A stretch of 53,529 nucleotides of DNA from an uncultured Oscillospiraceae bacterium (GTDB taxonomy: Bacteria; Bacillota; Clostridia; Oscillospirales; Oscillospiraceae), in contig CANRIW010000011.1 of the NCBI GenBank assembly GCA_947630785.1, forward strand, positions 1 through 53,529, given 5' to 3'. The notes under the pieces are model-generated. The model searched no databases. It worked only from the letters and a program-made list of their open reading frames with translations, and was not told the origin of the DNA. Every line of letters begins with the position of its first letter. The stretch's first letter is position 1. Made by a program: the position numbers and the translations under genes. Below are positions 31,805 through 40,518 of this stretch, piece after piece.

Positions 31805-32911
31805 ATGCCGCTGAAGCTGGAACGAATCAAGGAGGGGCAGAGGGTCATCCACGGGGCCTTCCCCCGGTACGCCGAGTACAACTGCGCCATGAAGTACATG
31901 GCGGAGCACGGCTTCCACAACGTGAAGTTCGTCATGCCGCCCCCCCTCACCAAGCGGACGGAGGAGATCGGCGCCCGGTACAGCCCGGACTACGTCTGCA
32001 CCCCCTTCAAGACCCTGCTGGGCAGCCTCATCGAGGCGCTGGAGGCCGGGGCGGACACCCTGGTGATGGTCCACGGCTACTGCCGTCTGGGGTATTACGG
32101 CGAGCTGATGGAGCAGATCCTGAGGGACCAGGGCTATGAGTTCGACTTCATCAACCTCAGCGACTACGATACCTGGAAGAAGCGGGACTGGCTGAAGGTG
32201 ATCCGGCGCATCGACCCGAAGCTGAACATCCCGAAGTTCGTCCAGGCCGCCCGGGAGACCATCAGGATGATGGAGCACCTGGACGAGGTGACGTCGGAGT
32301 ACTACCAGATCTGTGGGTTCGACGCCACCGGCGGCGAGGTCAGGCGGGCCTACCGGCGGTTCCTGGCCGCCCTGTATACGGCGGACTCCGGGGAGGACAT
32401 CGAGGGGGCCTACAAGCGGGTGAAGCAGGACTTCCAGACCATCCCCCTGAACAAGCCGGACCGGCCCCTGCGGGTGGGCATTTTAGGGGAGTTCTACACG
32501 GTGATGGACGCCTTCTCCAACCTGCACCTGGAGCAGAAGCTGGCCGATATGGGGGTGGAAGTCCACCGGTGGATGAACATGACCCACCATCTCCTCCACT
32601 ACGGAGAGGTGAAGAACCTTGCCCCCAAGATCAGGGACCTGTGCGAGTACACCATGGGACCCACCTCCACCGCCAACATCTGGTACGCCAAGACCTGCGC
32701 GGAGCACGGGTATGACGGGCTCATCCATGTGAAGTCGGCCAACTGCACCCCGGAGATCGACATCATGCCGGTGCTGCAGAACATCAGCGCGGACTACAAG
32801 ATCCCCACGCTGTACCTGACCTACGACTCCCAGACCAGCGACGTGGGGCTCATGACCCGGCTGGAGGCGTTCTACGATATGATCGAAACGAGAAAGAGGG
32901 CATTGTCTTGA
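31805..32911 (+). CDS. 2-hydroxyacyl-CoA dehydratase (HgdB)-like protein
   Basis: 368 aa. Cys in YVCTPFKTL, GYCRLGYYGE and SANCTPEID match the spacing of ligands in the dehydratase/double-cubane family, and DRPLRVGILGEFYTVMDAFSNLHLEQKLADMGVEV is a typical Rossmann-like half. No acyl-CoA partner genes are nearby, so a double-cubane reductase role is as likely as dehydration. It starts one base after the upstream stop, and its own stop overlaps the activase start. Confidence 0.85.
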   Translation: MPLKLERIKEGQRVIHGAFPRYAEYNCAMKYMAEHGFHNVKFVMPPPLTKRTEEIGARYSPDYVCTPFKTLLGSLIEALEAGADTLVMVHGYCRLGYYGELMEQILRDQGYEFDFINLSDYDTWKKRDWLKVIRRIDPKLNIPKFVQAARETIRMMEHLDEVTSEYYQICGFDATGGEVRRAYRRFLAALYTADSGEDIEGAYKRVKQDFQTIPLNKPDRPLRVGILGEFYTVMDAFSNLHLEQKLADMGVEVHRWMNMTHHLLHYGEVKNLAPKIRDLCEYTMGPTSTANIWYAKTCAEHGYDGLIHVKSANCTPEIDIMPVLQNISADYKIPTLYLTYDSQTSDVGLMTRLEAFYDMIETRKRALS

Positions 32912-33855
32912 AACAGGCGTATCTTGGAATCGACGTGGGGTCCATCTCCACCAAAGGCGTCATCATCGACGACGACAATAAGATTTTGAGCAGCGAGTAC
33001 ATCTGGACCGAGGGCGACCCAATCGGGGCCAGCAAGCGGCTGGTGTCCCTGCTGGAGAAGCAGTTCGACAAGGAGAACTACCGGATCGTGGCCACGGGGA
33101 CCACCGGCTCCGCCCGGAAGTTAGTGGGGACCATCGTGGGGGCCACCATGGTGAAGAACGAGATCACCGCCCACGCGGTGGGCACCACCACCTTCTATCC
33201 GGAGGTCCGTACCATTTTGGAGATCGGCGGGCAGGACTCCAAGATCATCCTGGTGGAGAACGGGGTGGCGGTGGACTACGCCATGAACACCCTCTGCGCC
33301 GCCGGCACCGGGGCCTTCCTGTCCAGCCAGCCCAAGCGCCTGGGCATCGAGGTGGAGGAGATCGGCGAGTACGCCGCCCGGTCGGAGCACCCCACCCAGA
33401 TCGCCGCCCGTTGCACCGTGTTCGCCGAGTCCGACCTGGTCCACAAGCTCCAGATGGGCCACCCCCGGGAGGACGTCATCGCCGGCGTGTGCAACGCGGT
33501 GGTGGCCAACTACCTGAACAACGTGGGCAAGGGCAAGAAGATCCTCTCCCCGGTGGTGTTCCAGGGGGGCGTCAGCAAAAACTCCGGCGTGGTGGCCGCC
33601 TTCGAGAAGGCCCTGGGCTGCAAGGTGACGGTGGATGAGAACGGCCACCTGATGGGGGCCCTGGGGGCCGCCATCCTGGCCCGGAAGGGGAAGGGCCGCC
33701 GGACCTTCGACTTCGCCGTGGAGGACACCGAGTTCCACGTGCGGGAGGCGGGCTGCGGCCGCTGCCCCAACAACTGCGAGATCATCTGCGTCTACTCCAG
33801 CGATCAGCTCATCGACGCCTGGGGCAATCGCTGCGAGCGGGGCGCGGTACATTGA
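32908..33855 (+). CDS. BadF/BadG/HgdC-type ATPase activator
   Basis: 315 aa ASKHA-fold ATPase. Motifs: phosphate-1 GIDVGSISTKGVI (~7-19), EIGGQDSK (~108), the cluster-binding Cys in NTLCAAGTGAF and AARCTVFAESD (the two Cys per monomer that hold a bridging [4Fe-4S] in the dimer), and GGVSKNSGV. A Cys-rich tail (GCGRCPNNCEIIC ... NRC) extends beyond the core and may bind another cluster. TTG start, overlapping the upstream stop. Known activators use ATP to send one very low-potential electron to HgdB-type partners, here probably the preceding gene product. Confidence 0.9.
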   Translation: MKQAYLGIDVGSISTKGVIIDDDNKILSSEYIWTEGDPIGASKRLVSLLEKQFDKENYRIVATGTTGSARKLVGTIVGATMVKNEITAHAVGTTTFYPEVRTILEIGGQDSKIILVENGVAVDYAMNTLCAAGTGAFLSSQPKRLGIEVEEIGEYAARSEHPTQIAARCTVFAESDLVHKLQMGHPREDVIAGVCNAVVANYLNNVGKGKKILSPVVFQGGVSKNSGVVAAFEKALGCKVTVDENGHLMGALGAAILARKGKGRRTFDFAVEDTEFHVREAGCGRCPNNCEIICVYSSDQLIDAWGNRCERGAVH

Positions 33856-33856
33856 T

Positions 33857-33885
33857 TTGACAAACACGCTCCGGGGTGCTATGAT
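33857..33885 (+). promoter_or_regulatory. Promoter of the phosphoribosyltransferase gene
   Basis: TTGACA, 17 bases, TATGAT. Confidence 0.88.
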
Positions 33886-33934
33886 TTGCTCAGATGTGCC
33901 CCGTAAAATCATAATTTAACGGAGATGTGTCCAC

Positions 33935-34486
33935 ATGACCTATGAAATGACCGTGGCGGGCGTGAAGCGCGACCTGCCCCTGTGCCCCCTGAACGACCAC
34001 ATGATGATCGCGGCCTTCGTGATCTTCGGCGATGTGGAGCTCACCTGCGCCTGCGCCCGGGACCTGCTGAAGATCGCCCCCGAGTTCGACTACATGGTGG
34101 CCCCCGAGGCCAAGGCCATCCCCCTGGTCCATGAGATGGCCCGCCAGAGCGGCCGCAACGAGTATTTCCTGGTCCGCAAGAAGAAAAAGGCCTACATGGA
34201 CGGCGTGTTCGAGGCGGTGGACCGCTCCATTACCACCGAAGGGGAGCAGAAGCTGTACATGGACGGCGCCGACGCCAAAAAGATGAAGGGCAAGCGCATC
34301 CTCATCCTGGACGACGTGATCTCCACTGGCGGGTCCATCGCCGCGGTGGAGAACCTGGTGGAGCAGGCCGGCGGCATCGTGGCGGGCAAGATGGCCATCT
34401 TGGCCGAGGGCGGCGCCGCTGACCGAAAGGACATCCTGTTTCTGGAGCGGCTGCCCCTGTTCGACGGGCAGGGGAAGCCCATGTGA
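33935..34486 (+). CDS. Adenine-type phosphoribosyltransferase family protein
   Basis: 183 aa type I PRTase. The PRPP loop is RILILDDVISTGGS (~121-134). A flexible-loop region with basic residues (LVRKKKKAYMD) and VAPEAKAIPLVHEMAR follow the Apt/Xpt pattern. Likely purine salvage from a base and PRPP. The exact base is not certain, as the N-terminus (VAGVKRDLPLCPLND) differs from standard Apt. GGAGATG precedes the ATG. Confidence 0.85.
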   Translation: MTYEMTVAGVKRDLPLCPLNDHMMIAAFVIFGDVELTCACARDLLKIAPEFDYMVAPEAKAIPLVHEMARQSGRNEYFLVRKKKKAYMDGVFEAVDRSITTEGEQKLYMDGADAKKMKGKRILILDDVISTGGSIAAVENLVEQAGGIVAGKMAILAEGGAADRKDILFLERLPLFDGQGKPM

Positions 34487-34516
34487 AATGGCGCGTAAAA
34501 TGAAGGCGGAAGCCAC

Positions 34517-34921
34517 ATGAAAAGGGCGATCGTTATTCTGCTCTCCCTGGCGTTGATCGTGGGGAGTATCTCATCTTGCGGCCAGAACGCGCAAACGCCG
34601 GTAGTCAGCCCGGAAGCGGTCCCCACCGTCGAACCGACCGCGGAGCCGACCCCAGAACGCACATCGGAGCCGACGCCGGAGCCTACGCCGGAACCTACCT
34701 CGGAGCCGACACCGGAGCCGACCCCAGAACCCACCCCGGAACCTACCCCTGAGCCGGACCCGACTCCAGCGCCAACGCCGGAGCCTGTAATGGTCTGGAT
34801 CCCTCACAGCGGCTCAAAATATCACACCAAATCATCATGCAGCGGAATGAACAACCCGACGCAGGTCACGATCGACCGGGCCATCGAGCTTGGATACACC
34901 CCATGTAAGCGCTGCTGTTGA
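34517..34921 (+). CDS. Lipoprotein with Glu-Pro-Thr repeats and a Cys-rich end
   Basis: 134 aa. Signal peptide MKRAIVILLSLALIVGS with a lipobox-like ISSC (Cys 21). Then ~60 residues of EPTP repeats, a stiff wall-spanning spacer. The C-terminus (MVWIPHSGSKYHTKSSC ... GYTPCKRCC) is a small module with H and four Cys, seen at the end of many Clostridial membrane and secreted proteins and resembling an Ada-type metal site. Lipid-anchored outside the membrane. The role is unknown. Confidence 0.82.
   Translation: MKRAIVILLSLALIVGSISSCGQNAQTPVVSPEAVPTVEPTAEPTPERTSEPTPEPTPEPTSEPTPEPTPEPTPEPTPEPDPTPAPTPEPVMVWIPHSGSKYHTKSSCSGMNNPTQVTIDRAIELGYTPCKRCC
34630..34790 (+). repeat. Tandem minisatellite coding for EPTP repeats
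   Basis: Degenerate 6- and 12-base units (GAGCCGACG/CCGGAACCT types) within the lipoprotein gene. Third-base changes show that the protein repeat is being kept while the DNA varies. Confidence 0.8.
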
Positions 34922-34950
34922 CGGCGGGACATCATAAAACCGGTTACAAA

Positions 34951-34985
34951 GACAGGGGCCTGTGAGAATCACAGGCCCCTGTTCC
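34951..34985. terminator. Bidirectional terminator
   Basis: 14-bp stem ACAGGGGCCTGTGA/TCACAGGCCCCTGT between the convergent lipoprotein and ABC genes. Confidence 0.85.
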
Positions 34986-35013
34986 TTGTCCAAAGAAAAA
35001 TCCGCCAAATTTG

Positions 35014-36726
35014 TTAAGTCCCGCTGATGGTATACAGCGAATAGAAGTACCCCTTTTCGCCCATGAGGGCGTCGAACCCGCCCCGTTCGATGAGCCGCCC
35101 GTCCCGGAGGACGAAGATCTCGTCGTACTGCGCCAGCAGCGCCCGCTCCAGCCGGTGGGTGACGATGAGCCGGGTGAGACCGTCCAGGTCCAGGATGGCC
35201 TGGGTGACGGCGAAGGCGGTCTCGTTGTCCAGGGAGGCGGTGGCCTCGTCCAGCAGCAGCACCGGGGTCCCCCGGAGCAGGGCCCGGGCGATGGACACCC
35301 GCTGCCGCTCCCCGCCGGACAGCCCCGCGCCGTTCTCGCCGCAGCGGTAGTCCGGCCCCCGCTCCGCCAGGAGAGGGGAGAGCCCCGCCCGGTCCGCGGC
35401 GCTGTCCACTGCCTCCGCCGTGAAGTCCCGGAACATGGTGATGTTCCGGCGGATGGTGTCGTCAAAGACGAACACGTTCTGCCCGATGAGGCTCTCCAGG
35501 TCGTAGAGGCTGTCGGGGTCGATGGTCCGCAGCTCCTTCCCGTCCACGGTGAGGCTGCCCGTGTACCCGTCGCACCCGCCCATGAGCAGGTTCAGCAGGG
35601 TGCTCTTGCCCGAGCCGGAGGCTCCCACCAGCGCGTACTTTTTCCCCGCCTCCAGCCGGAGGGACACGTCCCGCAGCACCGGCTTGTCCGGCTCGTAGCC
35701 GAAGGTCACCCGGTCGAAAGTGATGGCGTCCGTCAGCACCGGCTCCACGGCCTCCCCCGAGCGGGCGGCGTTCTCCTCCACGATGTTTGCCAGCTTCTCT
35801 ATGAGGCCCCGGGCGGCTTTTCGCTGGGCCAGCAGTTGGGGGATCTGCTGGACCGGCTGGAGGAGGGAGTGGGAGAGGTTGGTGAAGATCAGCACCGTCC
35901 CCGCCGTGATGCTGCCCCGCAGCGCCAGACAGGCGCCGATGAAAAATATGCCGAACTGCATGACGACGGAGAGACTGCTGCCGATCCCCTGCATCGTGCC
36001 CCGCCAGAGCAGCCGGCGGCTTCGGGCCAGCTCCAGCGCGCGGTCTTCCTCGTCGAAGATGTGTTCCGCCTCCGGCTCGGCCTTGAAGCTCTTGATGACG
36101 GCAAAGCCGGAGAGCAGATCCTTGGCCCTGCCCACGAAGCCCTCGCTGGTGTCGCTGAGGGCCTTTTCCCGCCGGGCCAGCTCCGGGCCGAAGACGGCCA
36201 CCCCCAGGAAGGGCAGCACGCAGAGCACCACGGCGGCTCCCGTCATCGCCGGACTGTAGGTGAGCAGGAACACCAGGGTGGCCAGAAAATTCAGGGGCAG
36301 CACGATCAGCTCAAGCAGGTTTTGCAGATAGTCGGAGCTGATCACCGTCACATCGCTGGTGAGGACGGACAGATACCGCCCTGTGTTCTCCCTGGTAAAG
36401 GCGGTGATGCCCTTTTCGGAGAGCCGCCGGAAGGCGTAGGACTTATACTGGCCCAGCGCCCTGCCCAGCCAGCCGCTGAGGGCCCGGTAGTACAGCGCCT
36501 CCGCGACGCCCAGGAACACCGCTATCCCCGCCGCCGCCCACAGAAGCCGCACGAGCCGGTCGGTGTCCAGCGCCGCGATGGCGTCCATCACCTCACCCAG
36601 CACCCATGACACGACGAGCATGGACGGGATCTCCAGGATGTACAGCGCCGCCGTTCCCAGAAAGCGGAGGCGGTTGCGCTCATAAAACGCCCGGATGTAG
36701 GGCCGGGCGGGGTCAGGCTTTTTCAT
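35014..36726 (-). CDS. ABC transporter, membrane plus ATPase half
   Basis: 570 aa exporter-type half transporter with six predicted helices (~1-320) and a complete ATPase: Walker A GASGSGKST, signature LSGGERQ, Walker B LLLDEATAS and switch VTHRLER. All catalytic residues are present, unlike the exporter at 5986, so it probably works as a homodimer. Start: ATG 36726; an in-frame TTG at 36747 with a GGGAGAAG site is also possible. It overlaps the upstream regulator gene by 14 bases, so regulator and pump are co-made. The substrate is unknown. Confidence 0.9.
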   Translation of the reverse strand: MKKPDPARPYIRAFYERNRLRFLGTAALYILEIPSMLVVSWVLGEVMDAIAALDTDRLVRLLWAAAGIAVFLGVAEALYYRALSGWLGRALGQYKSYAFRRLSEKGITAFTRENTGRYLSVLTSDVTVISSDYLQNLLELIVLPLNFLATLVFLLTYSPAMTGAAVVLCVLPFLGVAVFGPELARREKALSDTSEGFVGRAKDLLSGFAVIKSFKAEPEAEHIFDEEDRALELARSRRLLWRGTMQGIGSSLSVVMQFGIFFIGACLALRGSITAGTVLIFTNLSHSLLQPVQQIPQLLAQRKAARGLIEKLANIVEENAARSGEAVEPVLTDAITFDRVTFGYEPDKPVLRDVSLRLEAGKKYALVGASGSGKSTLLNLLMGGCDGYTGSLTVDGKELRTIDPDSLYDLESLIGQNVFVFDDTIRRNITMFRDFTAEAVDSAADRAGLSPLLAERGPDYRCGENGAGLSGGERQRVSIARALLRGTPVLLLDEATASLDNETAFAVTQAILDLDGLTRLIVTHRLERALLAQYDEIFVLRDGRLIERGGFDALMGEKGYFYSLYTISGT

Positions 36727-37603
36727 CTCCCGCCGCCCCTTTTTCAAAGCACTTCTCCCGCATCAGGTTGCCCACCAGATTCATCCCGTGGCCCTGCCAC
36801 GCCCAGCGGGCAAAGGTCAAAAGGGGCACGACGCCGCTGAAGTCCCGGAGGGCATAGACGCTCACCGTTCCCTCCGGCATGGTGATCTGCTCCTTCACCA
36901 GCAGATGGGCCTGGGTCAGCGCCTCCAGAGCCTGTTCCGTCTCCGGCAGCGGGATGCCCGCGCCCTGGGCCGTCACCGCCGGGGCGTAAAGGCCCTCCCG
37001 GCTCCGGCAGAGATACCGCAGCGCCTCCATTGCCCCCGGCAGCGCCAGGGCGGCGAACAGCGTCCGGTATTCGTCGTCGGTCAGGAAATACCGCTCATAG
37101 CCCTCCTCCGGCTCCGGGAACACCCCGAAGTAGGAGTAGTCCTCCGCCCCTATGCCCAAAAGGTAGCCGCTGTCCGTCCCCGCCATTGTGCGCAGCAGCG
37201 CCTTGCCATGACCGAACAGGCTCGGTACCTCTATCTCTCCCTTCTCGGGGTATGCGATCCACGGCGTGTCAAACAGGGGATCGCTGACACCGTAGATGGC
37301 CGCGTCCCACAGCAGCCGGGTGATCCGGCTCAGCCGGTCCTTTTCCGGCAGGGACCGCAGCCATTGGATAAAGGTGTCGGACATATCCCGCACCTGTCCG
37401 CCCTCCCGGCCAAAGAGGGCGTCCACCGTCACCCCCAGCCGGTCCGCGATGGCGGGCAGCAGGGCCACGTCGGGCGCGCCGCCGTTCTCCCACTGGGACA
37501 CCGCCTGGGTGCTGACCCCCACGGCCTCCCCCAGCTCCTTCTGGGTCAGGCCCCGCTGCTTTCTGAATTTCTGTATCTGACTACCGATCAAACTGATCTC
37601 CAT
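36713..37603 (-). CDS. XRE-family regulator with a C-terminal sensor/winged domain
   Basis: 296 aa. N-terminal helix-turn-helix of the Cro/CI type (RKQRGLTQKELGEAVGVSTQAVSQWENG, ~14-40), then a ~220-residue domain ending in what looks like a winged helix (ALEALTQAHLLVKEQITMPEGTVSVYAL). GGGAGGT precedes the ATG. It is the first gene of an operon with the ABC half transporter, suggesting control of the pump by its ligand. Confidence 0.85.
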   Translation of the reverse strand: MEISLIGSQIQKFRKQRGLTQKELGEAVGVSTQAVSQWENGGAPDVALLPAIADRLGVTVDALFGREGGQVRDMSDTFIQWLRSLPEKDRLSRITRLLWDAAIYGVSDPLFDTPWIAYPEKGEIEVPSLFGHGKALLRTMAGTDSGYLLGIGAEDYSYFGVFPEPEEGYERYFLTDDEYRTLFAALALPGAMEALRYLCRSREGLYAPAVTAQGAGIPLPETEQALEALTQAHLLVKEQITMPEGTVSVYALRDFSGVVPLLTFARWAWQGHGMNLVGNLMREKCFEKGAAGDEKA

Positions 37604-37649
37604 ATCGTCGACCTCCCGTGTGAAATGCGCCTGTACAAGCTATGCTTTC

Positions 37650-37678
37650 ATTATAGGTCTTCCGCCGCTTGATTTCAA
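37650..37678 (-). promoter_or_regulatory. Promoter of the XRE-ABC operon
   Basis: TTGAAA, 17 bases, TATAAT on the minus strand. Confidence 0.88.
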
Positions 37679-37724
37679 TGGAGACGGATTGGAGGAAAAT
37701 CAAGTGTTGATTGAACTATCAACT

Positions 37725-37750
37725 GAAAAAGACGGCGGGGAGGCCCCGCC
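37725..37750 (-). terminator. Terminator of the SPFH operon
   Basis: GGCGGGG-AGG-CCCCGCC followed on the minus strand by TCTTTTTC, 16 bases after the last stop. Confidence 0.82.
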
Positions 37751-37766
37751 GCCTTTTCTGCGCCAG

Positions 37767-38000
37767 CTATTCTTTTTTGCCCTTCCTTTTCCGCACCGCC
37801 TCGGTGAGGATGAATTCGATCTGGCCGTTGATGGAGCGGAAGTCCTCCTCCGCCCAGGCGGCGATCTCGCTCCAGAGGGTGGCGGACAGCCGCAGGGGCA
37901 CCTGCTTTTTGGCGGACTCTTTGGCCTTCAGTTCCCGCTCCAGCGCTTCGATGCGCTCCAGCCGCGCCCGGAGAGCCTGTTCCCGTTCCTCGGGCGTCAT
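37767..38000 (-). CDS. Small ribbon-helix-helix (Arc-type) protein
   Basis: 77 aa. A coiled-coil-like start (EREQALRARLERIEALERELKAKE) is followed by the RHH pattern VPLRLSATLWSEIAAWAEEDFRSINGQIEFILTEAVRKRK (strand, helix, turn with SINGQ, helix). Arc/MetJ-like proteins bind operators as dimers of this fold. It is coupled by ATGA to the SPFH gene, so it may be the operon's own regulator acting at 39055-39073. That pairing is an inference. Confidence 0.85.
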   Translation of the reverse strand: MTPEEREQALRARLERIEALERELKAKESAKKQVPLRLSATLWSEIAAWAEEDFRSINGQIEFILTEAVRKRKGKKE

Positions 38001-39022
38001 CAGTAGATGCTCCCGGAGTTGACGATGGGCTGGGCATCCTTATTGCCGCACAGCACCACCAGCAGGTTGGAGACCATGGCGGCCTTGCGCTCCTCGTCCA
38101 GGTTCACGATCTCGTCCTCGCCCAGCCGGTCGATGGCCATCTTGACCATGCCCACGGCGCCGTCCACGATCTTCTGCCGGGCGGCGATGATGGCCACCGC
38201 CTGCTGGCGCTGGAGCATGGCGGCGGCGATCTCCTCGGCGTAGGCCAGGTGGGTGATGCGCACCTCCTCGATGGCCAGGCCGGCGTCCTTCACCCGCTTC
38301 TGCAGCTCCTCCCGCATGGAGTCGGCGATCTCGATGGCGGAGCTGCGGAGGGTCTTCTCCTTCACGCCGTCGTCGTCATCGTCGTCGTCGAACACGTCGT
38401 AGGGGTACAGCCGGGCGATGTTTCGGATGGTGGAGTCGGTCTGGATGTTCAAAAATTCCACGTAGTTCTCCACCGCGAAGGCGGCCAGGGTGGGGTTCTC
38501 CACGTGCCAGATGACCACCGCGCCGATGATGATGGGGTTGCCCAGCACGTCGTTGACCTTCTGCCGGTGGTTGTCCAGCGTCTGGGTCTTCAGGGAGATG
38601 CCCTTGCCGCCGGGGACGGAGATCAGGGCGGTCTTGCCCTCCTCCTCCAGCTGCTTCGATTTGAGCTGGGCGGCCTTGAGGGCCTCGTTATAGGCGGGGG
38701 AGAAGGAGGAGACGAAGGGGTTTACATAATAGAAGCCGCTCTCCTTCACGGTGCCGTAGTACTTGCCGAACAGGGTGAACACCCGGGCCTCGTTGGGCTT
38801 GACGATCTTCAGCCCCGCCATCAGGACGGGGCAGACGACCCAGCCGGCGACGGCCCCAAAGATGCCGAGAAGCACTCTGGGCATGTCTTTCCCGGTGCTC
38901 ACGCTCACGGCGATGCCTGCGATGAACACCGCCGTGCCGCAGAGGATGCCCAGAATCAGCAGAAGCAGGACCAGTCCGCCGGAGCGGGGATGGAGTTCTT
39001 TTTCCGCGATGTTGGTTTTCAT
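38000..39022 (-). CDS. SPFH/band-7 membrane protein
   Basis: 340 aa. Two N-terminal membrane helices (~15-45 and ~50-70) are followed by the SPFH domain starting [31 protein letters not shown] and running to [18 protein letters not shown], with an acidic run of seven Asp (~213). The end resembles stomatin-like proteins that form membrane microdomains. GGAGG lies ahead of the ATG. It is followed by and coupled to the RHH gene. Confidence 0.92.
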   Translation of the reverse strand: MKTNIAEKELHPRSGGLVLLLLILGILCGTAVFIAGIAVSVSTGKDMPRVLLGIFGAVAGWVVCPVLMAGLKIVKPNEARVFTLFGKYYGTVKESGFYYVNPFVSSFSPAYNEALKAAQLKSKQLEEEGKTALISVPGGKGISLKTQTLDNHRQKVNDVLGNPIIIGAVVIWHVENPTLAAFAVENYVEFLNIQTDSTIRNIARLYPYDVFDDDDDDDGVKEKTLRSSAIEIADSMREELQKRVKDAGLAIEEVRITHLAYAEEIAAAMLQRQQAVAIIAARQKIVDGAVGMVKMAIDRLGEDEIVNLDEERKAAMVSNLLVVLCGNKDAQPIVNSGSIY

Positions 39023-39054
39023 AGGGAGGACCTCCTTGAAATGGTTTCTTTTGA

Positions 39055-39073
39055 TGATATCGAAATGATATCA
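39055..39073 (-). promoter_or_regulatory. Palindromic operator over the SPFH promoter
   Basis: Perfect 7-5-7 inverted repeat TGATATC-GAAAT-GATATCA covering the -10 box. A dimeric repressor bound here would block transcription. Confidence 0.75.
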
Positions 39074-39093
39074 CTACAATATCGAGTTGTCAA
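39065..39093 (-). promoter_or_regulatory. Promoter of the SPFH-RHH operon
   Basis: TTGACA, 17 bases, TATCAT on the minus strand, overlapped by the palindrome. Confidence 0.88.
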
Positions 39094-39117
39094 GCATTTT
39101 TTCAGAGAAGCCCCGCA

Positions 39118-39146
39118 TTGACAATCATCCGCCCCAAAGTTATAAT
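39118..39146 (+). promoter_or_regulatory. Promoter of the Gfo/Idh/MocA gene
   Basis: TTGACA, 17 bases, TATAAT, a full consensus, divergent from the SPFH promoter. Confidence 0.92.
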
Positions 39147-39180
39147 TTTTTCAGAACATCTACGGGATGGAGGAGATCGC

Positions 39181-40467
39181 ATGGCAAAAAAGATCACCGC
39201 CGCCATCTGCGGCATGGGCAACCGGGGCTGTGAGGCATATGGGAACTATCACCGGCTGTTCCCGGAGGAGCTGGAGATCACCGCCGTGGCCGACCCCCGG
39301 CCCGACCGACGGGCCCTGGGCTGGCAGCGGCTGGACGTGCCGAAAGAGCGCTGCTACGAGACCGCCGAGGAGCTGCTGGCACAGCCCAAGCTGGCCGACG
39401 TGCTCATCATCACCACCCAGGACCGGGACCACGTGCGCCTGGCCCTGCCCGCCCTGGAGAAGGGCTACCATCTGCTGGTGGAGAAGCCCATTTCCCCCAG
39501 CCTGGAGGAGTGCGTCGCCCTCCGGGAGAAGGCCCATGAGTGTAACCGCACGGTGGTGGTGTGCCATGTGCTCCGCTACACCCAGTTCTACAGTAAATTG
39601 AAGGAGCTGCTGGACAGCGGGATCATCGGCAGGCTGGAGTCCATCGCCGCCACCGAGAACGTGGGGTACTATCACTTCGCCCACAGCTTCGTCCGGGGCA
39701 ACTGGCGGCGGTCCGACGAGACCAGCCCTCTGATCCTGGCCAAGACCTGCCACGACATGGACCTGCTCCGCTGGCTGGCGGACAAGCCTTGCCTGCGGGT
39801 GTCCAGCTTCGGCTCCCTGGACTGGTTCAAAAAGGAGAACGCCCCGGAGGGCAGCGCGGCCCGGTGCCTGGACTGCCCCGTCAAGGCGGACTGCCCCTAC
39901 GATGCGGAGAAGATCTACATCACCCACAAGCCCGCCGGCTACCGGCAGGGCGTCCGGGGCTGGCCGCTGACAGTGCTGTGCGTGGACCCCACCGAGGAGA
40001 AGCTGTACGAGGCCATGCGTACCGGCCCCTACGGCCGCTGCGTCTATCGCTGCGACAACGACGTGGCCGACCACCAGGTGGTCAACCTGGAGTTTGAGGG
40101 CGGGATCACCGCCACCTTCTCCGTGTCCGCCTTCACCGAGCGGTGTTACCGCACCATCCGCCTCATGGGCACCGTGGGGGAGATCGAGGGCAGCATGGAG
40201 GAGCATAAGATCGTGGTGCGCCGGTTCGGCAGGCCGGAGGAGGTCATCACCATCGACCCCAAAAAGGACAAGTTCGCCGGCCACGGCGGCGGCGACTCCC
40301 GGATGATGGAGCAGCTGTGCCGCATCGTGGCGGAGGGGGGCGGCGACGCCCTCACCTCCGTGGACGTGTCGGTGGAGAGCCACATCATGGCCCTGGCCGC
40401 GGAGGAGAGCCGCCTCCACGGAGGCAAGGCCGTGGAGCTGGCGGAGTTCGCCAAAACGGCGAAATAA
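39181..40467 (+). CDS. Gfo/Idh/MocA-family oxidoreductase
   Basis: 428 aa. The N-terminal NAD(P) Rossmann site begins AAICGMGNRGCEAYG. The conserved Lys-Pro of the family is in LVEKPISPS (~107), and the C-terminal domain carries KTCHDMDLLRWL with the catalytic-type His. An unusual Cys group (RCLDCPVKADCPYD, ~235-248) suggests a metal or cluster site, seen in a subgroup of these enzymes. It oxidises or reduces a sugar or cyclitol; the substrate is unknown. GGAGGAG precedes the ATG at 39181. Monocistronic. Confidence 0.9.
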   Translation: MAKKITAAICGMGNRGCEAYGNYHRLFPEELEITAVADPRPDRRALGWQRLDVPKERCYETAEELLAQPKLADVLIITTQDRDHVRLALPALEKGYHLLVEKPISPSLEECVALREKAHECNRTVVVCHVLRYTQFYSKLKELLDSGIIGRLESIAATENVGYYHFAHSFVRGNWRRSDETSPLILAKTCHDMDLLRWLADKPCLRVSSFGSLDWFKKENAPEGSAARCLDCPVKADCPYDAEKIYITHKPAGYRQGVRGWPLTVLCVDPTEEKLYEAMRTGPYGRCVYRCDNDVADHQVVNLEFEGGITATFSVSAFTERCYRTIRLMGTVGEIEGSMEEHKIVVRRFGRPEEVITIDPKKDKFAGHGGGDSRMMEQLCRIVAEGGGDALTSVDVSVESHIMALAAEESRLHGGKAVELAEFAKTAK

Positions 40468-40479
40468 ATGGACAAAATG

Positions 40480-40508
40480 AGAGCCGGGGGATTTTCCCCC
40501 GGCTCTTT
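40480..40508. terminator. Bidirectional terminator
   Basis: AGAGCCGGGGG-ATTTT-CCCCCGGCTCT followed by TTGTG on plus and CATTTTG on minus, between convergent genes. Confidence 0.88.
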
Positions 40509-40518
40509 GTGTGCTTTT

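Noticed and set aside
34630-34790. Short tandem repeats as a possible CRISPR array
   Set aside because: Units are 6-12 bases without spacers and lie in frame in a lipoprotein gene. No CRISPR array was seen anywhere in the window.
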